Shown here piece after piece: positions 35,201-47,165 of a DNA stretch of 64,000 nucleotides. The DNA comes from Eupeodes corollae. Its lineage: Eukaryota; Arthropoda; Insecta; Diptera; Syrphidae. Within the stretch, counting starts at the first letter, position 1. The number at the start of each line of letters is the position of its first letter. The position numbers and the translations under genes are program-made. Location of the stretch: the NCBI RefSeq assembly GCF_945859685.1, contig NC_079147.1, positions 302,806,485 to 302,870,484 of the forward strand, written 5' to 3'. Under the pieces are notes generated by a model. It searched no databases. It was not told the origin of the DNA and saw nothing but the letters and a program-made list of their open reading frames with translations.

Positions 35201-36785
35201 CAGCTGCTGTTGCTGATGTCTGGTGGTGGCTCCCGCTCCCTGACTGTGGCTCCTTTTGATGGGCAATCTGTCAACCGAGGCTATGGTGAGGGATCTATTA
35301 TGTGCTAGGATTCCGTATAAGGTTCGCGCGCATGCGTCTTCTGTGTATCACCACAAGAAGGCACATCAGGCATTTCTATTTCTATTCGTTTTTATATGAA
35401 AAGCACATGTAAATGCAACCCACTCGATCTTATTTTGCTCCCCCTGGGACAGCCACCACCCACACCTTATAGTCGAACGACCAACGACATAATGTGCAGC
35501 ATGTTCTTCCTCTATGTTTGAACCTTTCCGAGAGTTGTATACCTAAAGGAAGGTACCATGCTAGACCAGGTCTATACTTATATGACGACGTCGCGGTCGC
35601 ATCGACGACGACGAGGAAGACTTCGATGAAGACGACGATGATGATGATGATGCACACGCTGAGGTTTAAAATGGTAGGCAGATGTAATGACATTGTAACG
35701 AGGTTGTTATGGTTTGTGATTCGATTTGAGTTCCTGGGCCTCAAACTCTATACGCCTTGACTTTTATTTAGAATAAACACAACCAGCTGCAATATGGCGG
35801 CTATGGCCTGCTGTATAGTCTATTTTGTCCACTTGGACATTTTTTCCCTTTACTCACTCATTGCTTTGGGAGTCTTTTTTCTTTTGAATTTTGTTGTTAG
35901 AGATTGTTGCATGAAGCAGTATCGAATATAATGGCACAGACTGAAGCTATATTGCGGGGGCTTCTTATTGCTTCATTGCACACAATGTGCGAAAGATAAC
36001 ATCGTTTTTGTATAATATTGAGGTTTTTTTGTATTCCTTATTTCTTAGAATGCACTTCGGGAATTTACGTTTGGAAAAGAGAAAGGATATTTACGGTCAT
36101 AAAGTCAAACCTTTATGACCACTTTCTAATTCGAAAACAAAAATATTTTGAAAATCCGGTTAGAGACATTTTCTTACCTCAAAGTTAAGGAACTTTTTTT
36201 CTTAACTACTGATTTAAATTTTTTTAACTCCAATTTGTCATTCAAAACTAAATGTTTTTAACGTAAGAGTTTATCCACTTTGGATTTTTTCAACTTTCAG
36301 GAAATGAGAAAGTTGACAACAAGGCTTAAGATTTTATATCAGCTCTTGTTCTATTTTCTTTATTTGGTGAAATGCTTTTGGAAGTATGTCAGGAACTTAC
36401 TCCTATCATAGTCTTCAGAAAGGAATTGGAAATTGATGTTAATCGAATTCTTTGTACCGTTTTTGAAGACATGGATTAAGACGACCACATTCCATTATCA
36501 ACAGTCTTGGCGAAGTCAATTGGCAGCCTAAAAGCTGCAATTGTATCCCTATTGTGAGAAACTGTTAAAAGCTAATAATATGCCAAAAATATGGAACATT
36601 TCAAGGCATATGAAAATGTGAATTTCAAGGTATTTGAAGGGTGGAAGAGCAAGGCAGGATGAAATTAAAATGGTTTACAACAAGAGCCAAATTGATTTAC
36701 TTTAGCTTTAAGCATTTTTGAAGCATCTAACAAATTCAAACATTCTTAACCTTTATACAAACTTATGGATCTAGAGATACGAGTA
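32241..36785. other. Gene-free stretch
   Basis: No gene is recognised in 4.5 kb. It includes AT-rich DNA to 34 kb, a 28-base match at about 33043 to the 3' end of the RTE-like insert at 44.08 kb (AGGTCCTCAGA), and GAY/CGR runs at about 35585-35652. Predicted frames here, for example the 104-codon minus frame at 35430, have no family signature. Confidence 0.5.
35585..35652. repeat. GAC/GAT trinucleotide-rich tract
   Basis: GACGACGAGGAAGAC is followed by GACGACGATGATGATGATG. It is simple sequence typical of this genome, not a coding signal. Confidence 0.7.
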
Positions 36786-36947
36786 GCTCAACTTATTATT
36801 AAGTAGCTTTTTAAATAAAAGCATTCAAAGAGTAGTTGTAGAAACAATTCCACTGAACTTATGCCTTAATTATTTGGTGTACCCCAGGGTTAAGTATTAG
36901 GACCGATTCTGTTTCATCGCTACGCTGATGATTTCCAACCTTTTTTA
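36786..36947 (+). pseudogene. Jockey-like RT scrap
   Basis: Around 36870-36945 the plus strand reads LFGVPQG, then VLGPILF and RYADDFQ in neighbouring frames. These are the block before the catalytic box and the box itself. About 50 codons remain before an RTE copy interrupts it. Confidence 0.55.
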
Positions 36948-37918
36948 CTCTAAGCCGTTAATCAAATCATTAATGTTCGCAACTGCTCGTTTGGTTCTTC
37001 CCATAATGTCGAAGTCATCTGCATGTCCAAGATATTGTGTGGATTTTTTAAGATGGTGCCATTGATGTGGAGCTTGGTGTTTCACACAACTCTTTTAAAA
37101 ACATTATTGAAGCAGCTACATAACAGCGCACCGCCTTGTCGAAGTTCTCTGGTGATTTCGAAGGCTTCTGTTAAGTCTCTACCAATTTTGACACATCAAC
37201 GAGAATTCTTCAACGTCATCCTAAAAAGTCGTATCAGTTCTTAGTTTTGGTATCCCAAAACTCGACATGGCACGGTATAGTTTGATCCTGTTGACACTGC
37301 CATATGCTGCTTTGAAATCGATGAAAAGATGATGCGTATCGATGTTATATTCTAAGGTCTTCAACAGGATCTTGCGTAGAGTGAAATCTTGGTCGATGGT
37401 AGATCTTCCAGGCATGAAGCCACACTGATAATGGCCAATCATCTGTGAGAAGCTTCAGGCTTTCACATAACACGCTAGACAAGATACGGTAGGCGATATT
37501 CCAAAGGCTGATGGCGCTGTAGATGGCGCAGAGAAGGCCAGATAATGCTTAAATTCTACTCTTGGGACATGCTTTCTTCCGACCAGATATTGGTTATGAG
37601 TTGGTGCATGCTTCTTATTAGATCAGCACCCGCGAGCTAGAAAAGATCCGCCTGTAAACAGTCATCACCGGCAGATTTTTTTGACTTCAGCCTGGTGATG
37701 GCAACTCTAATCTTTTTCAGGTCTGGTGGGTGGAACTCTAGATCATCAACCAAATGGATTCGTCGGGGCTGCTCGTTGGCAGGATCGTGGCCTTCATCGC
37801 CATTAAGCAGTTGGTCAAAATATTCCGTCCAAATTATTTTGGTTTTTGCGATAAGCGAGGACAAAATGAAGTATTTACTGTCATGGAATAGAGTCGATTC
37901 CCATCGTAGACCCGGTTA
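36948..37918 (-). pseudogene. RTE copy, inverted 5' segment
   Basis: From 37918 down to 36948 the minus strand reads KIIWTEYFDQLLNGDE, FHPPDLKKIRVAITRLKSKK, AGDDCLQADLF, then IGHYQCGFMPGRSTIDQDFT, THHLFIDFKAAYGSVNR, SSFGIP, a TEAFEI-type block, and LGHADDFDIMGR at the catalytic box. It corresponds to residues about 480-770 of the 1013-codon RTE. Changes include AYGS for AYDS and HADD for YADD. It abuts a plus-strand segment of the same element type at 37919, in the geometry produced by twin priming. Confidence 0.8.
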
Positions 37919-38530
37919 GAACGTGACCATTGATAGGTATAACTTCGAGGAGGTAAATAAATTTATCTATCTGGGTACTGTTGTTTACTCTGAAAATGAC
38001 ATCAACACTGAAATCAAACGCAGAATTACTCTTGCTAATCGCTGTTTCTTTGGGCTAAGCAAGCAATTGAGGATTAAGGCCCTATCGCGAAGACACTGTA
38101 CAAGACCTTAATCATTCCAGTCTTTCTGTATGCTGTAGAACCATGGACTCTTTCCCAGGCGGATGAAGGATCCCTTGATATATTCCAGAGGAAGGTTCTA
38201 CGAACGATATATGGACCGGTTTGTGTCGACATGCAATATAAAATCTGTCGAAGAAGATACCAATAAGAACTATACGACCTGAATAGGGACACTGGTTAGG
38301 GCATATAGATCGAAGCTGCAGCCCGTAGGGTATTAACCGCTAAGCGTGAGGGAACCAGAAGCAGAGGCTTCATCACTTCATCTCCGGTGGAATAATCAAG
38401 TTTGAGGCCGACATACGCTGCTGATGCTGGCTTGATATTTGAAACTGAAGACAGCAAGCTAGAGATTGAGTAAGCTGACGGGATCTATTACTTTTGAAGC
38501 CCAGGAGCACGATGCACTGTAGAGCCAACT
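37919..38530 (+). pseudogene. RTE copy, sense 3' segment
   Basis: The plus strand reads NVTIDRYNFEEVNKFIYLGT, NTEIKRRITLANRCFFGLSK, TLIIPVFLYAVEPWTLSQAD, and KVLRTIYGPVCVD, then decays through REGTRSRG. It matches RTE residues from about 825 to near the C-terminus. Relative to the inverted half, about 45-50 codons are missing at the junction. The 3' tail is not clearly preserved. Confidence 0.8.
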
Positions 38531-38959
38531 CAAGTTCTACTTTACTCATTATCCTATAGTTTTAAACCCACTGTTTTATTTTTGACCAAAGTTTTGAACT
38601 ATTTTTCTTATGTAATGTCACAAAGTCTACATTTCTCGGTTTTGACTTTTAATCTGTAATTTTTCTTGACCACATTAATGAAGCAGTTAAAATTACATTA
38701 TTAGGGTATTTTTTACTGAAGTGAAAAACATCACCTGAGCGGATTTGAAAAAATCTTTTTAGGGGGCATTCTATAGTTTTTTACTTAAGAGAATATCTCT
38801 TAGGCGGAGTTTTTGAATAGTCTGTAATAGTCTTTGATAAACTGGAACTTGCTCTTTTTATCATGAACACAATACAAGCAGTATCTTCTATCTTTTAACA
38901 ACAACTTGTACGATTCCGCTTCCATTCCCACGAGCTTTAATAAAGCTTTTATATTTTCA

Positions 38960-40072
38960 ATATTAAAGAAAGCTGATGCTAGCTTACATGAGAATTACAG
39001 AGGTATTTCAATATTAAATTCCATTAAAAAAGTATTTGCTAGAATCCTTTACAAAAGACTTATCAATTGGGTATAGAATCAAACAATCGCTTAAGTATGT
39101 TTCAAGCTGGTTTTCGAGAGGGCTTTTCAACAGTTGACCATATTTTTGCTTTTTCGAGTGTTGCTAACAAATTTATCCAAGAGAAAAAGAAGATGTATGC
39201 TTGCTTTATCAACTTAACAGCTGCATTTGATACTGTCAATCGACAAGCTCTCTTTTTCAAAATGGCCTCACTTGGTATATCTAGAAAATTTCTAAATATC
39301 TACAAAAAAAATTATATGTAAAACTTATGCTACAGCTTGGGATGGGGCTGAGGTTTAAAATTGGTTTCAAACGACTGCAGGTGTTCCCCAAGGATGTATC
39401 CTCAGTCCAATCTTGTTTGCCCTCTACATTGATGATATTTCTGATAAATTATCCGGTGGAGTTTGTTTTTCTGATATTCGAATAAAAGAGCTTCTTTAAG
39501 CGGATGACTTGGTTATGCTAGTGGATAACCCATCTTCTCTCGAGCTACAAATCAATAGGGTCCAAACGTACTGCAATATGGACCTTAAAATAAACTCAGA
39601 GAAAACAAAGATAATGGTATTTGAGGCACGGAGAAGATTGAGAGCAGAAAGGTGGTTCCTTAACAACCAACCTACAAGAGTTCAAATGTTTAAAGTGTTG
39701 ATGTCTGCACACCTTTTTTGAAGAATTTGAATCGATACAATTCTCTCTTTTTCAAAAGATTATTTCGGTTACCTAATTGGACTTCAACCTATGCAGTTCA
39801 CGTTAAGTCTGGAATTGCGCAGATTTATATTAAAAACTTGAAATAGCATGCAGATTTTCTTACAAGAGTAATGAGTAAACCAAGGTCGAGTCTTCACACA
39901 TCTATCATGAAGGTTCTTTTGCGATCAGAAGCATCGCCATTTAAGAAATGGACTCAACTTGCCCGATAATGCGGACTTGGTGAAGAACGGTTGGGCTGGT
40001 CCCCAGGGGTCAGCGTTCGATATATTTTAAAATTCCACTTAAGGAAATCCTTAACTAGGAATGTTAGGTTAC
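38960..40072 (+). pseudogene. CCHC-type LINE reverse transcriptase
   Basis: Blocks in order are ENYRGISILNS, FQAGFREGFSTVDHIFAFSS, YACFINLTAAFDTVNRQALF, GVPQGCILSPILFALYIDDI, ADDLVMLVDNPSSLELQINR, INSEKTKIMVFEARRR, then after a deletion FKRLFRLPNWT and KSGIAQIYIKNL. Motif A reads FINLTAAFD, with Asn where the catalytic Asp belongs. The box is preceded by a stop in place of Tyr. The copy has few frameshifts. It ends near 40070 with RNVRLHM, before the Cys-rich tail seen in the copy at 58.56 kb, and a primer-site motif follows at once. Confidence 0.8.
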
Positions 40073-40075
40073 ATA

Positions 40076-40098
40076 TGGCGCCCAATGTGGGGTTCGAA
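40076..40098 (+). repeat. Extended tRNA-Lys primer-binding-site match
   Basis: TGGCGCCCAATGTGGGG followed by TTCGAA matches 21 of 23 bases of the complement of tRNA-Lys(CTT), reaching into the T-loop. It is preceded by TTACATA. An LTR junction is likely, but no LTR pair or gag follows. Confidence 0.6.
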
Positions 40099-43000
40099 AA
40101 AGATGTATTTCTATTTTTGAAAACCAACGTGATGATATCAAAACTGGCGTGGTAATATTTAGTATGAAATTACTCCCGACATTATATTTATATTTATGTT
40201 CAAGATGACTTAAGGATTCCAAACTATTGCATCAACGTTAACAAGGGCCATAAAAGTAAAGGTTTCTTGTTTAGACATGAGCTAGTCAAAAATTTGTTAT
40301 TTTTGTTGACTTGTTTCGAAAATAAGTTAAAAATGAAATTATGTCTTTTTATAACACTTCAAAAATAAATGACTTAAAGAAAATAATTCTGAAGGCATTG
40401 CAATTCAAACTAAACAAAAATAGCTCCTACATCTTCATTTTTGTCATTATCATTCATTCTTTCCACCAACGTCACTATTAAGACTTGATAAAATTCTTGT
40501 AATTTTTTGCCAAAGTGATTGAATGAGTATTTCTTGAATTTGTCAACTATCTAATTTCGTCTTACATGTCTTCAGCACACAATCCAAAAGAAGAACAAAA
40601 AAGAGCAATTTAAATCTAAAAAACTCTTGACAAATTTCAAAAACTTCAAAAAATCCACTTAGGAACTGAAGCACGAGATGCAACACAGACCGCATCACAT
40701 CTTCCGCATTCCTAAAATGAAAAGTTTGCTTTCAAAGCGCCGCATTGCCATTTCTGCCACCACCGCCAGCAACCGCTGCCGCCGGACGCCGACCGTCACA
40801 TATTCTATTCATAGATACTGTGTCTTTATTCTCGAAGGCGAATATAGGCACTGAGTATGTCTTCATTTTATAGAAATTTGTAAATTATCTAATTTTGTTC
40901 ATTCTAATTGAACTTGAAGTGTTGCGCACGCACGTTTTTAAAATTCCCAACTCGCATTACTCAAAAACCAAAGCACACAAAAACTGCAATCATGTCTTCG
41001 AATACCAATGCCCTACGTATTCATATGCTGGTAAAGGCTTACAAAAAAGATCCAAAAGGAGAAGTTCACCTCTATGGTGTATGACCATGGGATGAGCCTC
41101 CGCCACTCTCCTTGCAACATCTCATCCTTTCATTTGCATCATATATGCGATTCGTGCAGCAAATAAAACTGCGTGCTCATTGTAGCAGTGATGCGCGCAG
41201 CCTTATGGCAATAAGATGCGATTACGTGTCCCTTTCGTCTTGGAAGTTTTCAACATAAAAACAGCCATTACACAAGTCCGAGAGGGATAGGGAAGAAGGG
41301 CCAACAGAGTACTGAGTACTCTTTATTTTATTTGCATCCTCCACTTTTATTGGAAGGTTTCCTATCTCCTCGCATTGTGGGTCCCCTGTACCGGGAAGGA
41401 ACACTTTTCCGCTCAATGAGTTGGCAGAATAAGACCTGGTTTTTTTATTTGTTATGTCCATTTCGTTCGTCCCAACAAACGTATTTGGTTTAAACGTTGC
41501 GTCCCTTCCGTCCGGCGGCGGTCGGTTTCGTCCTCGCAGTTCTCCGTTGTGTGCGCAAAAGTTTATCCAAGATCATTTAAGGTATAATTTGTAGCTTGTT
41601 ATGCACATGCCCTTTGATCGCTTTAGGGGCAATTCACGCGGAGTGATCAGAGAGAACCAGGCAACGGAAGGGTGGACGTTGGACGTTGTACGACGACGAC
41701 GACGAGCACATTGGACACAGAGTCATGGTCGGCGTGTGCTTGCAGAATTATACGAAAAAAAAAACTGCAACAAGAATCAAACAACATACAATAGGCTTTA
41801 TGTAGATTTTGTACTCCAATTGGGAGAGGGAGGATACAACATTCAGTACACATCACAAGGTACCCCCCTCCTAACAAGTGCTCTTGATGCAAGCCTTGTA
41901 GGCCTTGTTTCGCCGCCAACCTCCACGCTAACAAGGTTGCGTTTTAGCAAGTTTGTATACGAACAAGAAACACGAAGTTGCTTAGCCACAAAAAAAAACC
42001 TTTTTAAAAACACAGGAAAAACAACAACAAGGACGAGGACCCGATAAAAAACTAGGAACTTCAATTACAATATCAGATTTTTAACTCACGCATGCGCAGA
42101 GCAGAGCAGCGCACCGCACATAAACCGAACCGCGTCGAACCGTCGCATTTCCTTTCCACTTATCGCAGATACTCGTATACTCGAGAGATAGCCACTCTTT
42201 TGCTAAAGAGACGTCTTCCTGTGACTTCTGTTCGGCATCGACATTGGCTTTAGCTTGAGATTGGGCTTGGGCTTGGGTTTCGGTTGGGCTTAAGTTTCGA
42301 TTGCAACTTCGGCAGGAGGCTAGATACAGATGTGGACGACATAGGTAGTTCCTAAGCGCAGCTGAAGGCATTTTTGCATACCAATTTTAGTCATGTGAGA
42401 GATGGCGATCTAGGTATACCTAGGACCTAGGTGATGCTGGCGATGATGCGCACATGCCTATGGTCCTTGCTGCTGTTTCTGATGCCAATTTTCTATCGCA
42501 TTTGCAATCTGGTTTTGTCGATTCTAAGAGTCACTCAACCTGAGTGATGTCGAGGCTGGAGGCTCTGTGGCTCAGAGAGGTGGCGCAGCGCAACGGATGA
42601 TGAGGAAGCAGCAGCAACAGCGAAGTGTAAATTGTTTCTGTGTGCCAACAAATTGGCTTTGACACATTCGCAAGTTGTCGCCGCGGTCGCATGATGCTTC
42701 GCGGAGACGGACGACAAGCCATCAAACAACGATCGACCATCATTGACACCGCACAGCGCAGCACCGACCGGTGAGCAATGCGACAACGACGACCAACGTG
42801 ACGACGACGTTCTGCGATGATGTGATGATGTCGTCGACTGGTTTATGGGCATTTCACCTGTTTTGCATAAAACGATATCCTGTTTCGTTCGACTATTTGA
42901 GTGTCGATTCGCTTGAGGTGCGGTTGTAAATATTCGTCATCCATTTTGGAAAGAGAACGAAGCGGGAAAATAAGCGTTTGCTATTTTGTTTGATTGGTTT

Positions 43001-44062
43001 TTGTCTTTTGACATTCGGATATACCATCTGTCGCGTCCGTCCGTCAGATCCGTCGTCAGACGTCATCGTCGAGTCGCCTCACCATCAACAAGCTCGCAAG
43101 TTGCATTTCAACTTCATTTTTAACGTTGCTGTAATTGAAAATTACATCAATTATGTCGAGCAAGTGCGTAGCAAGAAAATTGCCCCCTAATTGTATCTGA
43201 TGCATATATATGCATCATGCCCGTTGCAAAAGTCATAGGGTAAAACATTAATTGAGTCATGTAATGCATATCGCTGCGGTGTAGTGTATCAGCTTGGTGG
43301 GTTGTAACTTGCAAGGGATTTTTTTTTGTTTGGAATGTAAATTTTCCAAATGTCCAGTGAAAACGCAGTGTAATTGGTGCTCTCTGCCCAAGGGGCGCAT
43401 ATCCTGCTGATGTACTATAATATGGTGATCTTTGCATCACGCATGTATTTCGATAACGACGATGACGATTTTAGTTGGTTTTTTCTTGTGGTCTTGCTTT
43501 TGATGATAATTGATTAATTGGATATCTTAAGCCTGGAAGGCATTCTTTATTGGAGACTTTTTTCTTCGTGGATTTGTGATGTTTGCGTGTGGATGGATTT
43601 CTGGCAGTAATTGAAAAGGATGTGTCAGTAAAAAGGACCATTTGTGGTTATGTAAGCAGTGATGTGTTACACCTACAGAAATTCAAAGGATCTTATCTAG
43701 AGGGCCTATAGACCTTTTACGGTAGCAGCAAGTCATACTAAACACACCCAATGAGCTGTTTGACGCTAAACACACTTAATGGGGATCTAAGGTTGTATTG
43801 GCAAAGAGTAAATTACCGCAAATTCAACTGCTAGTTTTATTGTTCTTGAGGTCTTCCACATATTGGCGTTCTGGCTCTAACGAAATAAAAGCAACTTATG
43901 CTTCTTATAGAATGTCTGAAAGAATGAAATTTCGAACGACCTTAGAAGACTTTGACAAATTCAAGCCTTCTAACTCCCATAATTCTCTTCATGCAGTGCT
44001 TTATAAGACCTTGATCCATGTCCGAGAAATGGTTTCCTGCATATTTTCGACATACCTAACTG
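40099..44062. other. Gene-free stretch
   Basis: No gene is recognised. The DNA includes a GCTTGGGCTTGGG run at about 42265-42283, which makes a Gln-Ala frame on the minus strand, and CGACGACGACGACG near 41690-41703. The 148-codon frame at 41601-42047 is low-complexity and unmatched. Confidence 0.5.
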
Positions 44063-44075
44063 GAAGGTCACATAC
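44063..44075. repeat. Left 13-bp target-site duplication
   Basis: GAAGGTCACATAC is repeated exactly at 44763-44775 and defines the insertion at 44076-44762. Confidence 0.9.
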
Positions 44076-44762
44076 TTACTTACTTAGGTCCTCAGACCTG
44101 TTAAGTCCGTTGGAAACCCTTTAAGGGGCATAGGGCCTCTACTACCCTACGCGCCATCGTGTACGGTTTCCGAAGATGTATTTCAGCTCCCTTTTACTCT
44201 TGCCTAGTGACGCTGATTCCGCCTTGACTGTCCTGCTCCATGTGCTTCTCGGTCGTCCAGCTTTTCTTCCTTCTTATGTGAGCGGATTCCACTGAATTGT
44301 TTGGACTCTTTGTCCAATCTATTGCCACTTACGCCTTCGTATTATAGAGTCTATAAGTTCCTGACCTGTCCTTCTATGAAGGACTTCATTTGATATACGG
44401 TTTGGCCAGAAAATCCTTAGGATATTATGAAGACATCTTTTCACGAAGGTTTGCAGCTTTCTTGTTATGGCTGAAGTAACCTTCCAAGTGCTGCACCCAT
44501 AAATAAGCACAGATTCGATATTTGGGGTGCTTGCGGGTAGTTGGTGATTACCTAAAACTTGGTTTTGGCCAGCAATGCAACTTTCTTGCCATGTCGAAGT
44601 TCTTGCTTAACCTCCTCGTGGTGGCCCCGGGCAATGATCTCTATATACACAAATTAAAAATTTTCAAGGGCGAAGTTTCCTGACTCTTCAGGATAGATTA
44701 CGGATATTAGCACTCTTCGTAACTGAGCTACATCCCCCTACGGGAACCGAAATTACGCCTCA
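44076..44762 (-). mobile_element. 5'-truncated RTE-like LINE insert
   Basis: The minus strand ends in a (TAAG)n tail at 44076-44086. The coding part at 44510-44319 reads MLIYGCSTWKV, TRKLQTFVKRCLHNILRIFW, ISNEVLHRRTGQELIDSIIR and RRKWQ, the last 60-70 codons of an RTE-like RT of a different subfamily from that at 16.2 kb. After a stop it continues as GRPRSTW and KRELKYI in other frames. The first bases on the minus strand contain GGGGGATGTAGCTCAG, which resembles the 5' end of a tRNA, so a composite origin is possible. Exact flanking duplications show a recent insertion. Confidence 0.8.
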
Positions 44763-44775
44763 GAAGGTCACATAC

Positions 44776-45990
44776 CAATATCCAATTTGCTTTCCTAACT
44801 TCTACAACGCTATGTCTTCACGAGAAAACCACTTTCATTGTATTTATCTAAAAGTGAAGACAGCTGAAATCGATCGAAGCCAGCAGATTGCAACTTATAT
44901 CAAATTAGATTTCGAGATTCAGCATACCGCGTGTCGCCGCGCCGCCACCACGCCGCCGATGAGGCTCATCTGCTTCTTAATCTCTCATTATATAGACTGG
45001 ATGGCTGTACTTGAGAGAGTTGCAAGTTGAAGTCCTCCTCATTCCTGCTTTGAAGTCATTTTCAAGAACACAAATTTAAAACAATCATCACACTCCACCC
45101 CAAACGCGTCAGCGTCTTTCTTAAGTTCCTCTGTATGTACCTATGTCGCGTCGTGATCGTGGTCGTCGTCTTCGTCGTCGTGTTGTCCATTTTGGTCGGA
45201 CGCGTTCATTTCATATAATCAAACCCGTTGGCAGCTAATTTTATCGAAGCACTTTTATACTCCACATGAGTTCAGCTTAAGCTTCAACTTTAGCTTCAAA
45301 TGCAACTAAGACTAACTTTTAACAGCTGCTATCGTTTTTCTCTGTACGTTATTTTATGTAACGTAGCTTAAGTCTCCTTTTGAAAGACCAAGGCATTAAC
45401 ACAATTTGCAAGGAGTTTATCACCGCCCTCTTATTACACTGATCGCGTTGTTAATTAAATTGTACACAATAAAGCGTCTCATTCTCAGTCGGATGGCGAT
45501 GCTTAGCAAAAAGCAAGCATATAAGTAAAAGTGATTGCTATTTGAGGCGTTTTGATTTTTTTGTTGGTCTTAGGCCTTAAACCAATTTAGCAAAAGTGTG
45601 AACTAACACATTTTGTAATTTTTGTAATGTTTAAAGTTTAAGCAAAAAAGTACTTTATTTTTATTTCATTGGATGATATAGTGGAAGGTATAGCTTGTAG
45701 CTGGTTGGATAGTGAAGAAGATCAAGAACCAGCTCATTCAATGACCTGCCACTTTTGACAAAGAGACGATGAGTAACGTAATAAATTTTACGTAACAAAA
45801 AGAAACATCAGAAGGTATCACAACTCAAACAAGCCAAGCATAACTTGTATATAGTCGTGTGTAATTATTGCTTCCTCTGGACATAAATCCACAGGAGCAT
45901 CAGAAAGTTAGCAACAACAAAAAGTAACATCTAGGACAGGTTGGACGTATTTGCTGCTTACATTACTGAACTTCTATCAGCTATAAAGCA
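44776..45990. other. Gene-free stretch
   Basis: No gene is recognised. It contains CGTCGTCTTCGTCGTCG at about 45164-45180 and AT-rich DNA. Confidence 0.5.
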
Positions 45991-46747
45991 GTCTTAATCT
46001 TAATCTTAGTCTTAGTCTTAGTCTTAGTCTTAGTCTTAGTCTTAGTCCTAGTCTTAGTCTTAGTCTTAGTCTTAGTCTTAGTCTTAGTCTTAGTCTTAGT
46101 CTTAGTCTTAGTCTTAGTCTTAGTCTTAGTCTTAGTCTTAGTCTTAGTCTTAGTCTTAGTCTTAGTCTTAGTCTTAGTCTTAGTCTTAGTCTTAGTCTTA
46201 GTCTTAGTCTTAGTCTTAGTCTTAGTCTTAGTCTTAGTCTTAGTCTTAGTCTTAGTCTTAGTCTTAGTCTTAGTCTTAGTCTTAGTCTTAGTCTTAGTCT
46301 TAGTCTTAGTCTTAGTCTTAGTCTTAGTCTTAGTCTTAGTCTTAGTCTTAGTCTTAGTCTTAGTCTTAGTCTTAGTCTTAGTCTTAGTCTTAGTCTTAGT
46401 CTTAGTCTTAGTCTTAGTCTTAGTCTTAGTCTTAGTCTTAGTCTTAGTCTTAGTCTTAGTCTTAGTCTTAGTCTTAGTCTTAGTCTTAGTCTTAGTCTTA
46501 GTCTTAGTCTTAGTCTTAGTCTTAGTCTTAGTCTTAGTCTTAGTCTTAGTCTTAGTCTTAGTCTTAGTCTTAGTCTTAGTCTTAGTCTTAGTCTTAGTCT
46601 TAGTCTTAGTCTTAGTCTTAGTCTTAGTCTTAGTCTTAGTCTTAGTCTTAGTCTTAGTCTTAGTCTTAGTCTTAGTCTTAGTCTTAGTCTTAGTCTTAGT
46701 CTTAGTCTTATTGTTAGTCTTAGTCTTAGTCTTAGTCTCAGTGTTAA
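45991..46747. repeat. Hexanucleotide array (TTAGTC)n, about 126 units
   Basis: The 757-bp array is nearly perfect in its centre. Variants cluster at the edges: ATCTTA twice at the left, one GTCCTA at 46045-46050, and TTGTTA, GTCTCA and GTGTTA at the right. On the minus strand it reads as a 260-codon Arg-Leu frame, which is only the repeat translated. The pattern of pure core and degenerate edges fits slippage or unequal exchange. Confidence 0.97.
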
Positions 46748-47165
46748 GATATTTTTCAAAACCTATAACCTTCCTTAAGAATCAGAATTTTAATCGAAAG
46801 TAGAAATTTATAAAAAGATCATCCTCATAGCTTAGTAAGAAGACATCTTGAATTATTTGGATTAAGCTAGCTTTATAGGTGCACGTGGTAAGAAAACCAT
46901 TGGAGAACTGCAAAAACCGATCATTAAGTTTTCACCACTTGTATAGGCTCAAGTTGAGTCAACCGTTCTCTCATACTCATTATGTATTCAAAATTAAACT
47001 ATCCGTTGAAGCTAAAAATGTTTGTTCATACGTTTGGCTTAAAAGATTCACGGTTGCCAAGTCCTTGCATTGTAAATTTAAAAGATTTTTACAATGAGTT
47101 GAATTACTAGTATTTTGGACATTTTCGAAACGGATCAATAAAATTTCCCAGGCTTATTTTCTTTT
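46748..47165. other. Gene-free gap
   Basis: AT-rich DNA with no recognisable gene or element. Confidence 0.5.

Noticed and set aside
41601..42047. 148-codon Arg-rich frame
   Set aside because: Driven by CGACGACGAC simple sequence and A runs; no recognised domain.
44690..44740. tRNA-Ala gene on the minus strand
   Set aside because: Only the 5' half resembles a tRNA; no anticodon arm, T arm or matching acceptor 3' strand.
45977..46759. 260-codon Arg-Leu repeat protein on the minus strand
   Set aside because: It is the six-base repeat read in one frame; no start context, no non-repeat domain.
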